Notes: generated from the sequence alone by a model not told the origin. A stretch of 64,000 nucleotides of DNA from Candidatus Eremiobacterota bacterium (GCA_019235885.1 JAFAKB010000014.1:35211-99210), one strand, 5' to 3'. Positions 1 through 8,092 are shown, counted from the stretch's first letter. Program-made: numbers and translations.

Positions 1-714
1 TCCCTCGCCGCTCAGCCGTTGCTGCAGGTAGTCGCGCGTGACCGCGTGGCCGACGCTCATCACGTCGAGGTCCGGCCCCGCGCCGGAGTCGGTCAGCTCC
101 ACGCGCGACGGCGTCGCCGCGGTGAGCACGACGTCGAGATCGCGCGGTGCGCCGACGTCGGAGTGATAGTAGTAGAGCCGCGCCGGCCGCTCGGCGCTGA
201 CGCTTCCGCGAAACACGACGCCCTCGCCGTTCACGTACTCCGGATCGTCGCTCAAGTACAACACCGCCGGCGGTTGCGCAGCGACCGGCACGTTGGTGAG
301 CGCGACGGTCGTAACGCCGCTGACCGGCGCGCTGTCTGCGTCGCCGGTGATCGTCACCGTGACGTTGACCGCGGCGCGCGTCCCCGCCGCGAGCGGAAAG
401 AGCGGCCACGGAACGATCGGCCCGTACACGATCGACGCGCCGGGCCGCAGCGTCGGCCGAATCTGGCGGTTCAGCGCCTTGCGAATTTCCAAGTCGAGGA
501 ACGCCGGATCGGCCGCCGGCGAGCCCGTCACGTCGAGCGCGAGGGTGGCCGGAACGACGCCGGCCGGCGGCAGCGGCGCCGCCGGAGCCGGGACCGGAGC
601 CGGCGGCGGCGTCTCGTACGACTGCGCCGCGGCGGCGCTGCCGGCGGAGAGCAGCGCGACGATCAGGAACGCAGCAAAACGCTTGCTCGACTTCTTATGC
701 GGTGGCGACTCCAT
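1..714 (-). CDS. Secreted protein of unknown function, C-terminus cut by window edge
   Basis: A reading frame of 238 codons runs without a stop from the ATG at 712-714 to the left edge, so the C-terminus is missing. The N-terminus has a basic patch (HKKSSKR), a hydrophobic stretch (FAAFLIVALLSAGSAAAA) and a likely cleavage site before QSYE, i.e. a Sec signal peptide. A Pro/Ala-rich linker (about residues 32-50) follows, then a beta-rich region with aspartate-containing turns (SDDPEYVNGEG, TDSGAGPDLD). I do not recognise the family; an extracytoplasmic beta-sandwich protein is the likeliest reading. It points the same way as the phosphoketolase gene but 194 bp separate them. Confidence 0.6.
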   Translation of the reverse strand, partial: MESPPHKKSSKRFAAFLIVALLSAGSAAAAQSYETPPPAPVPAPAAPLPPAGVVPATLALDVTGSPAADPAFLDLEIRKALNRQIRPTLRPGASIVYGPIVPWPLFPLAAGTRAAVNVTVTITGDADSAPVSGVTTVALTNVPVAAQPPAVLYLSDDPEYVNGEGVVFRGSVSAERPARLYYYHSDVGAPRDLDVVLTAATPSRVELTDSGAGPDLDVMSVGHAVTRDYLQQRLSGEG

Positions 715-908
715 TCGCGCGCGGCGTTCTGCACGGGCCGCGGATATCCCGGCCTTCAACCGAACGGCGGGTCCTGCAGGCAGTCGCTGAAGGCAGCTCG
801 GCGCTCTGATGGTTGTCTGTGCCAATCGTCGTGATGCCAAACTCAACGTTACTCAGCGCTTGGACTGAGCGAGAAGGTCATCCCAAGAGTCAGGCGGATT
901 CGCGGCGA

Positions 909-3305
909 TCAAACGTTGCGAAAAGATCGCCAGCGCCAGCCGGCGACTTCGGGGAGATCGGCGCCGTGTTCACGGATGTAGACGGCGTGCCGTGCCAGCG
1001 CTTCGTCGCAATAGGTGCGGGCGGTTTCGGGGGCCCGGAATTCGGTCGCCTCTTCGGCGCGGCGCAACGCCTCGAGCGCGAGATGGTAGCGGCTTACGCG
1101 GTTGAGGACGACCATGTCGAACGGCGTCGTCGTCGTTCCTTCTTCGACGTAACCGCGGACGTGAAAGCGGTATGCCATCCGGCGGCGGTAGATCAGCTCG
1201 TGCACGGTGCGCGGATAGCCGTGGTACGCGAAGACGACCGGTCGATCGGCCGTGAACAGCGCGGTGAAGCGCAGATCGCTCAGGCCCCGCGGATGCGCGT
1301 CCGGCGGCGCCAGCGCAAGCAGATCGATCACGTTGACGACCCGCACGCGCAGCGACGGTGCGAGCTCCCGCAGCAGCTCCGCAGCGGCGAGCGTCTCGAG
1401 CGCCATGACGTCGCCGGCACAGGCTAGGACGACGTGCGGATCTTCGTCGTCTGCTGCCCACGCCCAGCGGCTCGCTCCGGCGGCACACTCCGCGCGTGCT
1501 TCGTCGACCGCCAGCCATTGCGGCGCCTCTTGCTTCGGCGCGACGACGACGTTGATGCGGTTGGTGCTGGCCAGCACGTGCTCCATGGTGCACAGCAACG
1601 TGTTGGCGTCCGGCGGAAAGTAAACGCGCACGGCTTCGGGCTTCTTGTTGAGCACCGTGTTGACGAAACCGGGGCCTTGATGCGAGTAGCCGTTGTGCTC
1701 CTGGCGCCACACGTGCGAGGTGAGCAAGAAGTTCAATCCCGAGAGCGGCCTGCGCCACGGCGTCTCGCGCGCCATCTTCAGCCACTTCGCGTACTGCGCG
1801 ACCATCGAGTCGACGATCGGGACGAACCCCTCGTATGAAGCGAAAATGCCGTGACGGCCGGAGAGCACGTAGCCTTCCATCCAGCCTTCGCAGGTGTGCT
1901 CGCTGAGCATCTCCATCACGCGCCCGTCGGGTGCGAGCGACTCGTCGGTCGCGACGCGTGACAATCCCCACGCCCGCGCGGTGACCGCGAAGACGCCGTC
2001 GAGCCTGTTCGACGCCGTCTCGTCCGGCGAGAAGAGCCGGAAGTTGGCGTTGTGCGCGTTCGCGCGGAAGACGTCGGCGAGCCAGCCGCCGAGCCGGTGC
2101 GTCGCGGAATCGGTGACCGTTCCCGGCAGCGCGCAGACGTCGGCGTGCGGCTCGAGCGGCGGCAAGATCAGCGGAATGCGCCGTGTGCCGCCGTTGGCCC
2201 GCGTGCTGCGCCCGATCGAACGAGGATGCGGTGGCAGACATTCGAGGACGTCGTACGCAGGCCGGCCCGCTTCGTCGAACAGCTCGTCGGGGCGGTACGA
2301 ACGCAACCAGCGCTCGACCGCGAGGCAGTGCTCCGCGTTGCCGGCCGGGTCCGAGATCGGGATCCCGTGCGAACGCGGCGTGTCGACGATCTGTTTGCCG
2401 TCGAGCGCACGCGGCCCGGTCATTCCTTTCGGCGAGCGCAGCACCAAAACGGGCGGTGCCGGGATAGCCGCGCAGCGCTGCGCCGCGGCGCGGCGCTCCA
2501 CCAAGCGGTCATGCGCGGCGTCGAACGCGCGCCATACGGCGGCGTGCAGCTCGTCGGCGCGTTCGTGCTCGTCGACGCGAACGACGAACGGCTCGTACCC
2601 GAGCCCGCAAAGATAGGCGCGCAGCGCGTCGTCGGGCACGCGCGCCAAGACCGCCGGACCGGAAAGCTTGTAGCCGTTCAAATGGAGAATCGGCAGCACG
2701 GCGCCCGCCGTCGCCGGATCGACGAAGACGTGCGAGAGCCAAGACGCGGCGAGCGGACCCGTCTCGGCTTCGCCGTCACCGATCACGCACGCGACGAGCA
2801 GCTCCGGATCGTCGAGCGCGGCGCCGTACGCGTGCGAGAGCGCGTAACCGAGCTCGCCCCCTTCATGCAGCGCGCCCGGCGTGTGCGCGGTGAGATGGCT
2901 CGGCAACCCGCCGGGCCAGGAGAACTCGCGCGCGAGCGTCTGCGCACCGTCCTCGTCGCGCGCGAACCGCGGGTCGAGCTCGCCGAGCGTCCCTTCGAGG
3001 AACAGGTTCGCATAGATCGCCGGCGCCCCGTGACCGGGGCCGACGATCAGCAGCGCGTCGAGCTCGCGGTCGCGCACCAGCCGGTTGAGATGCGCGTAGA
3101 TCAAGTTCAGCCCCGGTTGCGTACCCCAATGGCCGAGGACGCGCGTCTTGCAATCGGATGCTTCGAGCGGCCGCCGCAGCAGCACGTTGTCGCGCAAGTA
3201 GAGCTGCGCGGCACCGAGATAGTTCGCCGTCCGCCAATACCGGTCGAGCGCGGCAAGCTGCTCGGAGCCGGTGAGGCGCGCGGATTCGCTCGTCGCGGTT
3301 CCCAT
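909..3305 (-). CDS. xfp: Phosphoketolase (xylulose-5-phosphate/fructose-6-phosphate)
   Basis: A 798-residue TPP enzyme that cleaves xylulose 5-phosphate or fructose 6-phosphate with phosphate to acetyl phosphate plus a triose or tetrose phosphate. Length is normal for the family (about 790-820). Family blocks are present: GHWGTQPGLNLIYAHLNRL near residue 60, EGGELGYALSHAYGAALDDP near 150, and the TPP/Mg motif GDGEAETGPLAASW with its downstream asparagine (LHLNGYKLSGP) near 175-215. The acetate kinase gene lies 64 bp upstream on the same strand, so acetyl phosphate can be turned directly into ATP and acetate. The gene has its own activator-type promoter ending 6 bp before the ATG (see 3306-3343) and no Shine-Dalgarno, so its transcript is probably leaderless. 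Confidence 0.95.
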   Translation of the reverse strand: MGTATSESARLTGSEQLAALDRYWRTANYLGAAQLYLRDNVLLRRPLEASDCKTRVLGHWGTQPGLNLIYAHLNRLVRDRELDALLIVGPGHGAPAIYANLFLEGTLGELDPRFARDEDGAQTLAREFSWPGGLPSHLTAHTPGALHEGGELGYALSHAYGAALDDPELLVACVIGDGEAETGPLAASWLSHVFVDPATAGAVLPILHLNGYKLSGPAVLARVPDDALRAYLCGLGYEPFVVRVDEHERADELHAAVWRAFDAAHDRLVERRAAAQRCAAIPAPPVLVLRSPKGMTGPRALDGKQIVDTPRSHGIPISDPAGNAEHCLAVERWLRSYRPDELFDEAGRPAYDVLECLPPHPRSIGRSTRANGGTRRIPLILPPLEPHADVCALPGTVTDSATHRLGGWLADVFRANAHNANFRLFSPDETASNRLDGVFAVTARAWGLSRVATDESLAPDGRVMEMLSEHTCEGWMEGYVLSGRHGIFASYEGFVPIVDSMVAQYAKWLKMARETPWRRPLSGLNFLLTSHVWRQEHNGYSHQGPGFVNTVLNKKPEAVRVYFPPDANTLLCTMEHVLASTNRINVVVAPKQEAPQWLAVDEARAECAAGASRWAWAADDEDPHVVLACAGDVMALETLAAAELLRELAPSLRVRVVNVIDLLALAPPDAHPRGLSDLRFTALFTADRPVVFAYHGYPRTVHELIYRRRMAYRFHVRGYVEEGTTTTPFDMVVLNRVSRYHLALEALRRAEEATEFRAPETARTYCDEALARHAVYIREHGADLPEVAGWRWRSFRNV

Positions 3306-3343
3306 GGCACTACCGTACGGCCGCCCTGCGAACGGCCTGCGAA
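3306..3343 (-). promoter_or_regulatory. 11-bp repeat promoter of xfp, leaderless
   Basis: Read on the minus strand: TTCGCA (3338-3343), 5 bp, TTCGCA (3327-3332), 9 bp, -10 TACGGT (3312-3317), 6 bp, ATG. It has the same spacing as eleven other promoters in the window. A second pair of weaker repeats (TTCACA, TTCCGC, 11 bp apart) lies in the opposite orientation at 3351-3367. Confidence 0.75.
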
Positions 3344-3369
3344 GGCGCCGTTCACACGGCGTTCCGCAC

Positions 3370-4470
3370 TCAGCTCGAGCCGAACGCAGCGCGCGCGAGC
3401 TGCCAGCCTTCGCGCGCCTCGACGACGTAGACCGCGACGCGAGAGCGGCTCTCAGAGATTCGGCCTTCGCCGGCGAGCGCAGCGTTGTGCGCCTCGTCGA
3501 TCAGCGCGCCCGCGGCCGCCGCACCCTGCGCGCCGGCGGTGCGAACGCTCGCCGCGCGTTCGCCGATTCCGCCGGTGAACGCGATCAGATCAACGCCGCC
3601 CAGCACGCCGGTCATCGCGCCGATCCCGGCGCGCAGCCGCCACCCCAGCACGTCGAGCGCGAGCCGCGCGTCGCGGTCCTCGCCCGCGGCGAGCAGCTCG
3701 CGCACGTCGCCGCTGCGCGCCGAGATCCCGAGCAGTCCGGATCGACGTTCCAGCATCTCCTCCAACTCGCCGGCGGTCATCCCGCCGCGCAGGAGGTGCA
3801 AGATCAGACCCGGATCGACCGAGCCGCTGCGCGTCGCCATCGGCAACCCTTCGAGCGGGGTGTAGCCCATGGTCGTGTCGACGCTCGCGCCGCCGCGGAT
3901 CGCGCACAGCGACGAGCCGCCGCCCAGATGCGCCGTCACGACGCGCGCGTGCGAGAGATCGATCCCGGCCAGCGCGCAAGCGCGATGCGCGGCGTACTCG
4001 TGGCTCAAACCGTGGTAGCCGAGACGGCGCAGGCCGGCGCGGGTGAGCTCGCGCGGGAGCGCGTACGTCGTCGCTGCTTCGGGCATCGTGCGGTGGAACG
4101 CTCCGTCGGCGACGGCGAGCTGCCGCAACCGCGGACGCAGGCGGCGCAGGACGGCGACGGCGCGCAACGCGCGCGGGTCGTGAAGCGGCGCCTCGCCGGC
4201 GGCGCCGGCGAGCTGCGCCGCGGCGTCGCCGACGAGCTCCAGCACCGGCGGCGAACCGTCGGGAAGCCGCACGAAGCGGTGCGCGATAACGTCGACGTCT
4301 TCGCGCAACATCGCCTCTAGTGCCGCGTCCGTCTCGGTGCTCTGCAACGCGCATCCAGGCGCCGGCGGTTCGGCGAGCGGGGCCAGCGGCGCGGAGAGAT
4401 CGTACCGCTCGAGCTTCAGGCTGGTCGAGCCGGCGTTGACGGTGAGAACGCGCAGCGTTTGGGCGCTCAG
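3370..4470 (-). CDS. ackA: Acetate kinase, probable CTG start
   Basis: Converts acetyl phosphate and ADP to acetate and ATP, pairing with the phosphoketolase downstream. Motifs of the acetokinase fold are clear: N-terminal VNAGSTSLK, GYHGLSHEY, VTAHLGGGSSLCAI, TTMGYTPLEGLPMATRSGS and the C-terminal FTGGIGER. There is no ATG, GTG or TTG in frame before VNAGSTSLK; starting at the TTG at 4347 would delete this essential nucleotide-binding segment. The CTG at 4468-4470 overlaps the TGA of the upstream small gene as CTGA, the exact position where ATGA couples other gene pairs here, giving 366 residues (family about 400). I infer a coupled CTG start. The next in-frame CTG (4453-4455) is the alternative. 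Confidence 0.85.
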   Translation of the reverse strand: MSAQTLRVLTVNAGSTSLKLERYDLSAPLAPLAEPPAPGCALQSTETDAALEAMLREDVDVIAHRFVRLPDGSPPVLELVGDAAAQLAGAAGEAPLHDPRALRAVAVLRRLRPRLRQLAVADGAFHRTMPEAATTYALPRELTRAGLRRLGYHGLSHEYAAHRACALAGIDLSHARVVTAHLGGGSSLCAIRGGASVDTTMGYTPLEGLPMATRSGSVDPGLILHLLRGGMTAGELEEMLERRSGLLGISARSGDVRELLAAGEDRDARLALDVLGWRLRAGIGAMTGVLGGVDLIAFTGGIGERAASVRTAGAQGAAAAGALIDEAHNAALAGEGRISESRSRVAVYVVEAREGWQLARAAFGSS

Positions 4471-4640
4471 CGCGGTTCGCCGCGCGGCAGCTCGCCCAGC
4501 AGCGCCTCGACGCGCTCCAGCGCGCCGAGCACCGTCCCGAGCCGTTCCGGCGTCGGTTCGAGCACGCCGTCGCGGAACGCTTCGACGTTCGCGACCGCGA
4601 CCGCGAGCTCGTTGCGAATCTCGTGCACGAGGCTGCTCAC
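4467..4640 (-). CDS. Stand-alone histidine-kinase dimerisation (DHp/HisKA-like) peptide, 57 aa
   Basis: Starts at GTG 4640 inside the stop of the response regulator (GTGA overlap) and ends in the CTGA that starts acetate kinase. The sequence begins SSLVHEIRNELAVAVANVEA, an H-box of the kind that carries the phosphorylated histidine (His6), followed by a turn (LEPTPER) and a second amphipathic helix (GTVLGALERVEALLGEL). That is a complete two-helix DHp hairpin, but no ATPase domain follows. It could be a phosphotransfer or docking partner for the adjacent regulator, or the residue of a lost kinase. Small and easily missed; the tight overlaps on both sides and clean codon use argue it is translated. 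Confidence 0.6.
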   Translation of the reverse strand: MSSLVHEIRNELAVAVANVEAFRDGVLEPTPERLGTVLGALERVEALLGELPRGEPR

Positions 4641-5341
4641 GAGGGCACGACCATCTTGTAGCCGACGCCGAACACCGTGATGATGTAGCGCGGGCTGCCG
4701 GAATCCGGTTCGATCCGCGCGCGCAGGTTCGCGATGTGGCGGTCCAGCGTGCGGTCGAAGACGTCGCCGTCGGCGCTGACGTGTTCGAGAAGCTGGTCGC
4801 GCGTGAGCGTCTGCCCGACGTGCGCGGCGAGGACGTCGAGAATTTTGAACTGCGTCGGCGTGAGCGTGACCAGTTTGCCTTCGACGCGCACTTCGTGCGC
4901 GACCGGATCGATCGCGATCCCGCCGACGCGGCGTTCGCGCGAAACCGCCGAGCCGTCGCGCTGCTCGGTGCGGCGCAGCACGCTCTTCACGCGCGCGACG
5001 ACCTCGCGCGGGCTGAACGGCTTGCCGACGTAGTCGTCGGCGCCGAGCTCGAGGCCGACGACCCGGTCCACCTCGTCGACGCGGCCGGTCAGCATGATGA
5101 TCGGAACGTCGCGGACCGCGCGCATCCGGCGCAGCACCTCGGTTCCCGGTAACCCCGGCAAGTTGATGTCGAGCAGGACGAGGTCCGGACGGTGCTGCTC
5201 GAAGCGCTCGAGCGCGGTCGGCCCGTCGTTCGCGCGCACGACGGTAAAGCCGTCGTCGTGAAGATAGCTCTCCAGCACGTCGACCAACGCCGGCTCGTCG
5301 TCGACGAGCAACACGGTGCGCGCGGCGCTCGTGGTCACCAT
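4637..5341 (-). CDS. OmpR/PhoB-family response regulator
   Basis: A 234-residue two-domain regulator. The N-terminal receiver has the acidic pair (VDDEP), phospho-acceptor aspartate (LVLLDINLPG), switch threonine (IMLTGR) and conserved lysine (VGKPFSP). The C-terminal winged helix (about 135-234) shows the OmpR-type pattern TPTQFKILDVLAAHVGQTLTRDQLLEHV and ends in IITVFGVGYKMV. ATG 5341 is preceded by GGGGAAG; a GTG sits one codon upstream. It heads an operon with the DHp peptide, acetate kinase and possibly phosphoketolase. Proteins of this family bind 11-bp direct repeats, exactly what recurs upstream of many genes here, so it is the leading candidate regulator (inference). Confidence 0.92.
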   Translation of the reverse strand: MVTTSAARTVLLVDDEPALVDVLESYLHDDGFTVVRANDGPTALERFEQHRPDLVLLDINLPGLPGTEVLRRMRAVRDVPIIMLTGRVDEVDRVVGLELGADDYVGKPFSPREVVARVKSVLRRTEQRDGSAVSRERRVGGIAIDPVAHEVRVEGKLVTLTPTQFKILDVLAAHVGQTLTRDQLLEHVSADGDVFDRTLDRHIANLRARIEPDSGSPRYIITVFGVGYKMVVPS

Positions 5342-5397
5342 CACCGCTTCCCCACGGCGGGGCTGGGGTTCCTGTGCGCCTCGCTTCAGCCGCGGCC

Positions 5398-5429
5398 TCC
5401 TTCACGTGCGCCCGTGAACGACTCGCGAA
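5398..5429 (-). promoter_or_regulatory. Possible autoregulatory 11-bp repeat upstream of the response regulator
   Basis: Minus strand: TTCGCG (5424-5429), 5 bp, TTCACG (5413-5418). The hexamer at the usual distance is GAAGGA, a poor -10, and a leader of about 56 bases would follow. The repeat is good but the promoter call is weak. Confidence 0.35.
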
Positions 5430-5446
5430 GAACTCCGAGCCGGACC

Positions 5447-5486
5447 TTCACGAGCCCGTCACACGGAGTTGGCATGCTCTCCGCAA
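5447..5486 (+). promoter_or_regulatory. 11-bp repeat promoter of the universal stress protein at 5487
   Basis: TTCACG (5447-5452), 5 bp, GTCACA (5458-5463), 9 bp, -10 CATGCT (5473-5478), 8 bp, ATG. Same spacing as the other members; the start is 2 bp further from the -10 than usual. Confidence 0.65.
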
Positions 5487-6323
5487 ATGACACCCGTGTT
5501 CCGGCACATCACCGTCCCCGTCGACGGCTCGACGAGCTCGCAGCGTGGCGTCACGTTCGCGATCGAGCTGGCCCGCGACGGCGGCCGGCTCTCGTTCTGC
5601 AGCGTCGTCGACGCAGCGGCCGTCCTGGCGCCCGCGGCTCACGGCGTCGCGGTCGATCCCGGCCCGCTGCTCGAAGTCCTTGACGAGGACGCGGCGATCT
5701 TCTGCGGCAACGCCCATGACGATGCCGCGGCGCACGGGCTGGAGTCGGACTGCCGGGTGCTGCACGGCTCGTGCATCGCCGAGATCGACGAGTTCGCCGG
5801 GTGCAACGGGTCCGATGCGATCGTCGTCGGAACCCACGGCCGGACCGGGCTTTCGCGCGCGATCTTGGGAAGCATCGCCGAAGGACTGATCCGGCGCGCC
5901 GATCTTCCGGTCGTCTCGGTTCACGAGGACGACGAGATGCGAACGGGACCGATCGCCGTCGCGATCGACGACTCGCCGGCGGCGCAGGCCGCACTCGAGG
6001 TTGCGATCGGCATGGCCGGCGCGCGCGCGATGGCGCTGCAGCTGATCCACGTCTTCGACGGTGCGCCGAACTCCCTGCCCATCAACACAGTGCTCGAGGC
6101 CGCGACCAAGTACGCGCGCGCGTGCGGCGTCGCCGCCGAGCTGGCCGTGCACGAAGGCCTTCCGGCCGGCGAGCTTCTGCGCGCCATCGACGCGCACGAG
6201 TGCTGCATGATCGTCATGGGCACGCACGGGCGCTCGGCGATCGGGCGCCTCGTCCTCGGCAGCGTCGCGGCCGCGGTCGTCGAGCGCGCGCGCATCCCGG
6301 TCGTCACGGTGCGGTGCGCGTAG
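5487..6323 (+). CDS. Tandem-domain universal stress protein
   Basis: A 278-residue protein with two UspA domains (about 1-145 and 150-278). Each domain ends with the ATP-binding pattern G-x2-G-x9-G-S (GTHGRTGLSRAILGS and GTHGRSAIGRLVLGS), so both should bind nucleotide. The ATG at 5487 (MTPVFRHITVPVDGS) is preferred over an upstream in-frame TTG because the domain starts right there and the promoter -10 ends 8 bp before it. The stop overlaps the following cytochrome gene by one base. Such proteins act in the cytoplasm in stress and low-oxygen survival; the ligand and role here are unknown. Confidence 0.92.
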   Translation: MTPVFRHITVPVDGSTSSQRGVTFAIELARDGGRLSFCSVVDAAAVLAPAAHGVAVDPGPLLEVLDEDAAIFCGNAHDDAAAHGLESDCRVLHGSCIAEIDEFAGCNGSDAIVVGTHGRTGLSRAILGSIAEGLIRRADLPVVSVHEDDEMRTGPIAVAIDDSPAAQAALEVAIGMAGARAMALQLIHVFDGAPNSLPINTVLEAATKYARACGVAAELAVHEGLPAGELLRAIDAHECCMIVMGTHGRSAIGRLVLGSVAAAVVERARIPVVTVRCA

Positions 6324-6844
6324 TGAAGAAAACGGTAACCGCCGTCGCTCTGCTGCTTTCGCTCTCTTCTCTTCCCGCTCTCATCCTCGGCGCCCCGGGC
6401 GCGACGCGCGCTGCCGCGTCGCGCGCCGATGCCGGGGCAGTCGTGCGCGGGCGGTATCTCGTGTTGATCGGAAACTGCAACGACTGCCACACGCCGGGCT
6501 GGCGCGACTCCGACGGGACGCTGCCGCAGTCGCAGTGGCTCACCGGTAACCGCATCGGCTTTCGCGGCGCGTGGGGGACAAGCTACCCGGCGAACCTGCG
6601 GCTCGAGTTTCAGATGCTAGGCGAAGACCAGTGGGCGATCGCGATCCGCACCCGCGGCGGGCACCCGCCGATGCCCTGGCACGACTTGCGCGTGCTCACG
6701 CCCGCCGATCGGCACGCAATCTATGCGTTCATCAAGAGTCTCGGGGGTGCCGGCGTACCAGCGCCAGCGGCGCTCCCGCCTTGGCGCGAGCCCGCGACGC
6801 CGTATATCGAGACGCGCCCGCGCAATCCGTCCTCGGCGAGTTGA
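6323..6844 (+). CDS. Mono-haem c-type cytochrome
   Basis: A 173-residue protein starting at GTG 6323 within the stop of the stress protein gene (TAGTG), so the two are co-translated. The signal peptide is clear (KKTVTAVALLLSLSSLPALI). One haem c site, CNDCH, lies near residue 55. A methionine in GGHPPMPWHDL and the C-terminal helix LTPADRHAIYAFIKSLG match the class I cytochrome c fold of dehydrogenase-associated subunits. It is probably periplasmic and carries single electrons. Its partner is not evident locally, although the ba3 oxidase at 25 kb is a possible acceptor. Confidence 0.85.
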   Translation: MKKTVTAVALLLSLSSLPALILGAPGATRAAASRADAGAVVRGRYLVLIGNCNDCHTPGWRDSDGTLPQSQWLTGNRIGFRGAWGTSYPANLRLEFQMLGEDQWAIAIRTRGGHPPMPWHDLRVLTPADRHAIYAFIKSLGGAGVPAPAALPPWREPATPYIETRPRNPSSAS

Positions 6845-6853
6845 CGACGACGA

Positions 6854-7777
6854 TTATGGTGAGCTCCTGGGCGCAGGAACGGGCTGTTGGACGCGGACGG
6901 TCATGACCGGCAACGGCGCGTCGCGAATCAACCCTTCGGCGACGCTGCCGTAGACGAAGCGGCCGAGCGCGTTGCGGCCGTGCGTTCCGACCGCGACGAA
7001 GCGCGCGTGGACCCGAGCCGCGACGGCGAGCGTCTCCGCGACGGGATCGCCTTCGCACATCTGGCTCGTGAACGGGACGTTCTCGACGCGCACGCGGTCG
7101 GCGATTCCCACGAGCTGGTCGGACGTCTGGGCCATCGCGCGGCGCCGAGCGATCGGTGGATCGTAGCCCGGATACTCACCGATCCGGTCCAGATCGTAGT
7201 CGTCGAAAACGTGCACGAGATGCAAGGCGCACTGCTCCGAGCGCGCCAGCGACAGCGCCGTGCGCAGGGCCGCGAGCGACGGCTTCGATACGTCGACCGC
7301 CACGACGATCGGGCCTAGCGCCGCAACCGTGGCATCGGCGCGCACGGTGAACACGGGCACGTGCGCGCTGCGGACCATGGCGCTCGCGACGCTGCCCAGC
7401 ATGACGCGCGCCGCGCCGCGGCGGCCGTGCGTGCCGACGACGATCGCGTCGGCGCCGTTGCGCTCCGCGAACTCGCGGAGTGCGTCGGGCGCGCTCCCCT
7501 CCATGATCGAGCTGCTCGCGTCGACGCCGTGGGCGGCGGCGCGGGCCGTGGCCTCGAGGCAGAACCCACCGGCCTCCTCCTTCAGCGCGGCGAGCATCCC
7601 GCCGACGTCGATCGGCGCGCCTCCCGCGGCGTGGGCATACGCCGGCACGGGGTCGACCACGGTGCAGAACGAGATGCGGGCGGCTTCGCGCGCAGCGAGG
7701 GTCAGCGCGAACGCGGTGGCTCGCCGCGAAGGCGCCGACCCGTCGACCGCGACGACGACGTGCTTCAAGGTCCCCAT
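6854..7777 (-). CDS. Tandem-domain universal stress protein
   Basis: A 307-residue protein with two UspA domains; both carry the ATP-loop pattern (GTHGRRGAARVMLGS and GTHGRNALGRFVYGS). It runs convergent to the cytochrome gene with a 9-bp gap. There is no Shine-Dalgarno before ATG 7777; instead a -10 hexamer ends 6 bp upstream and three 11-bp repeats precede it, the strongest version of the shared promoter in this window. It is a paralogue of the proteins at 5487 and 8176, so the region has three divergent copies. Confidence 0.93.
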   Translation of the reverse strand: MGTLKHVVVAVDGSAPSRRATAFALTLAAREAARISFCTVVDPVPAYAHAAGGAPIDVGGMLAALKEEAGGFCLEATARAAAHGVDASSSIMEGSAPDALREFAERNGADAIVVGTHGRRGAARVMLGSVASAMVRSAHVPVFTVRADATVAALGPIVVAVDVSKPSLAALRTALSLARSEQCALHLVHVFDDYDLDRIGEYPGYDPPIARRRAMAQTSDQLVGIADRVRVENVPFTSQMCEGDPVAETLAVAARVHARFVAVGTHGRNALGRFVYGSVAEGLIRDAPLPVMTVRVQQPVPAPRSSP

Positions 7778-7826
7778 GCCTGCACGCTAGCGCGCCGGTG
7801 CGAACGGCCCGTGAACGAGACGTGAA
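7778..7826 (-). promoter_or_regulatory. Triple 11-bp repeat promoter of the universal stress protein at 7777
   Basis: Minus strand: TTCACG (7821-7826), TTCACG (7810-7815) and TTCGCA (7799-7804), starts exactly 11 bp apart, then 9 bp, -10 TAGCGT (7784-7789), 6 bp, ATG. The repeats lie inside the 3' end of the upstream gene at 7787-8092. Confidence 0.8.
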
Positions 7827-8092
7827 GGCATCGCCGCCGAGCTCGTGTCGAACGGCATCGTCCCTCTGGGCGGGATCTCGACCGTCGGCTCCATCATGTC
7901 GACGAGGCGGCGTTCCGTGTACGGATGGCCGGAGTCGTGCACTACGCCAAGCATCTCGCGGTTGTGCTCCAGCGTCTCGAGGATCATTCGCCGCACGCCG
8001 CGTTCGGAGAGCGCGCGCACGACACGGTCATCTCCTTCGGCGGCGGGGCGGATGCGGATCGCGTACTCGGAGGTTGCGGCCGAACCGGTCAT
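7787..8092 (-). CDS. Short protein resembling an internally deleted GNAT acetyltransferase
   Basis: 101 residues. The start (IRIRPAAEGDDRVVRAL) looks like the first strand and helix of a GNAT domain. The middle (RGVRRMILETLEHNREMLGVVHDSGHPY) looks like the last helix and turn of the same fold, where family members read (L/I)xxxxLxxNxxMLxLxxxxGF. The acetyl-CoA P-loop (Q/RxxGxG/A) that should lie between is absent, so it probably cannot acetylate. It still has a perfect regulon promoter and no Shine-Dalgarno, so it is probably expressed. It may be a decaying acetyltransferase of the type often found with universal stress proteins; the family link is tentative. Confidence 0.5.
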   Translation of the reverse strand: MTGSAATSEYAIRIRPAAEGDDRVVRALSERGVRRMILETLEHNREMLGVVHDSGHPYTERRLVDMMEPTVEIPPRGTMPFDTSSAAMPSRLVHGPFAPAR

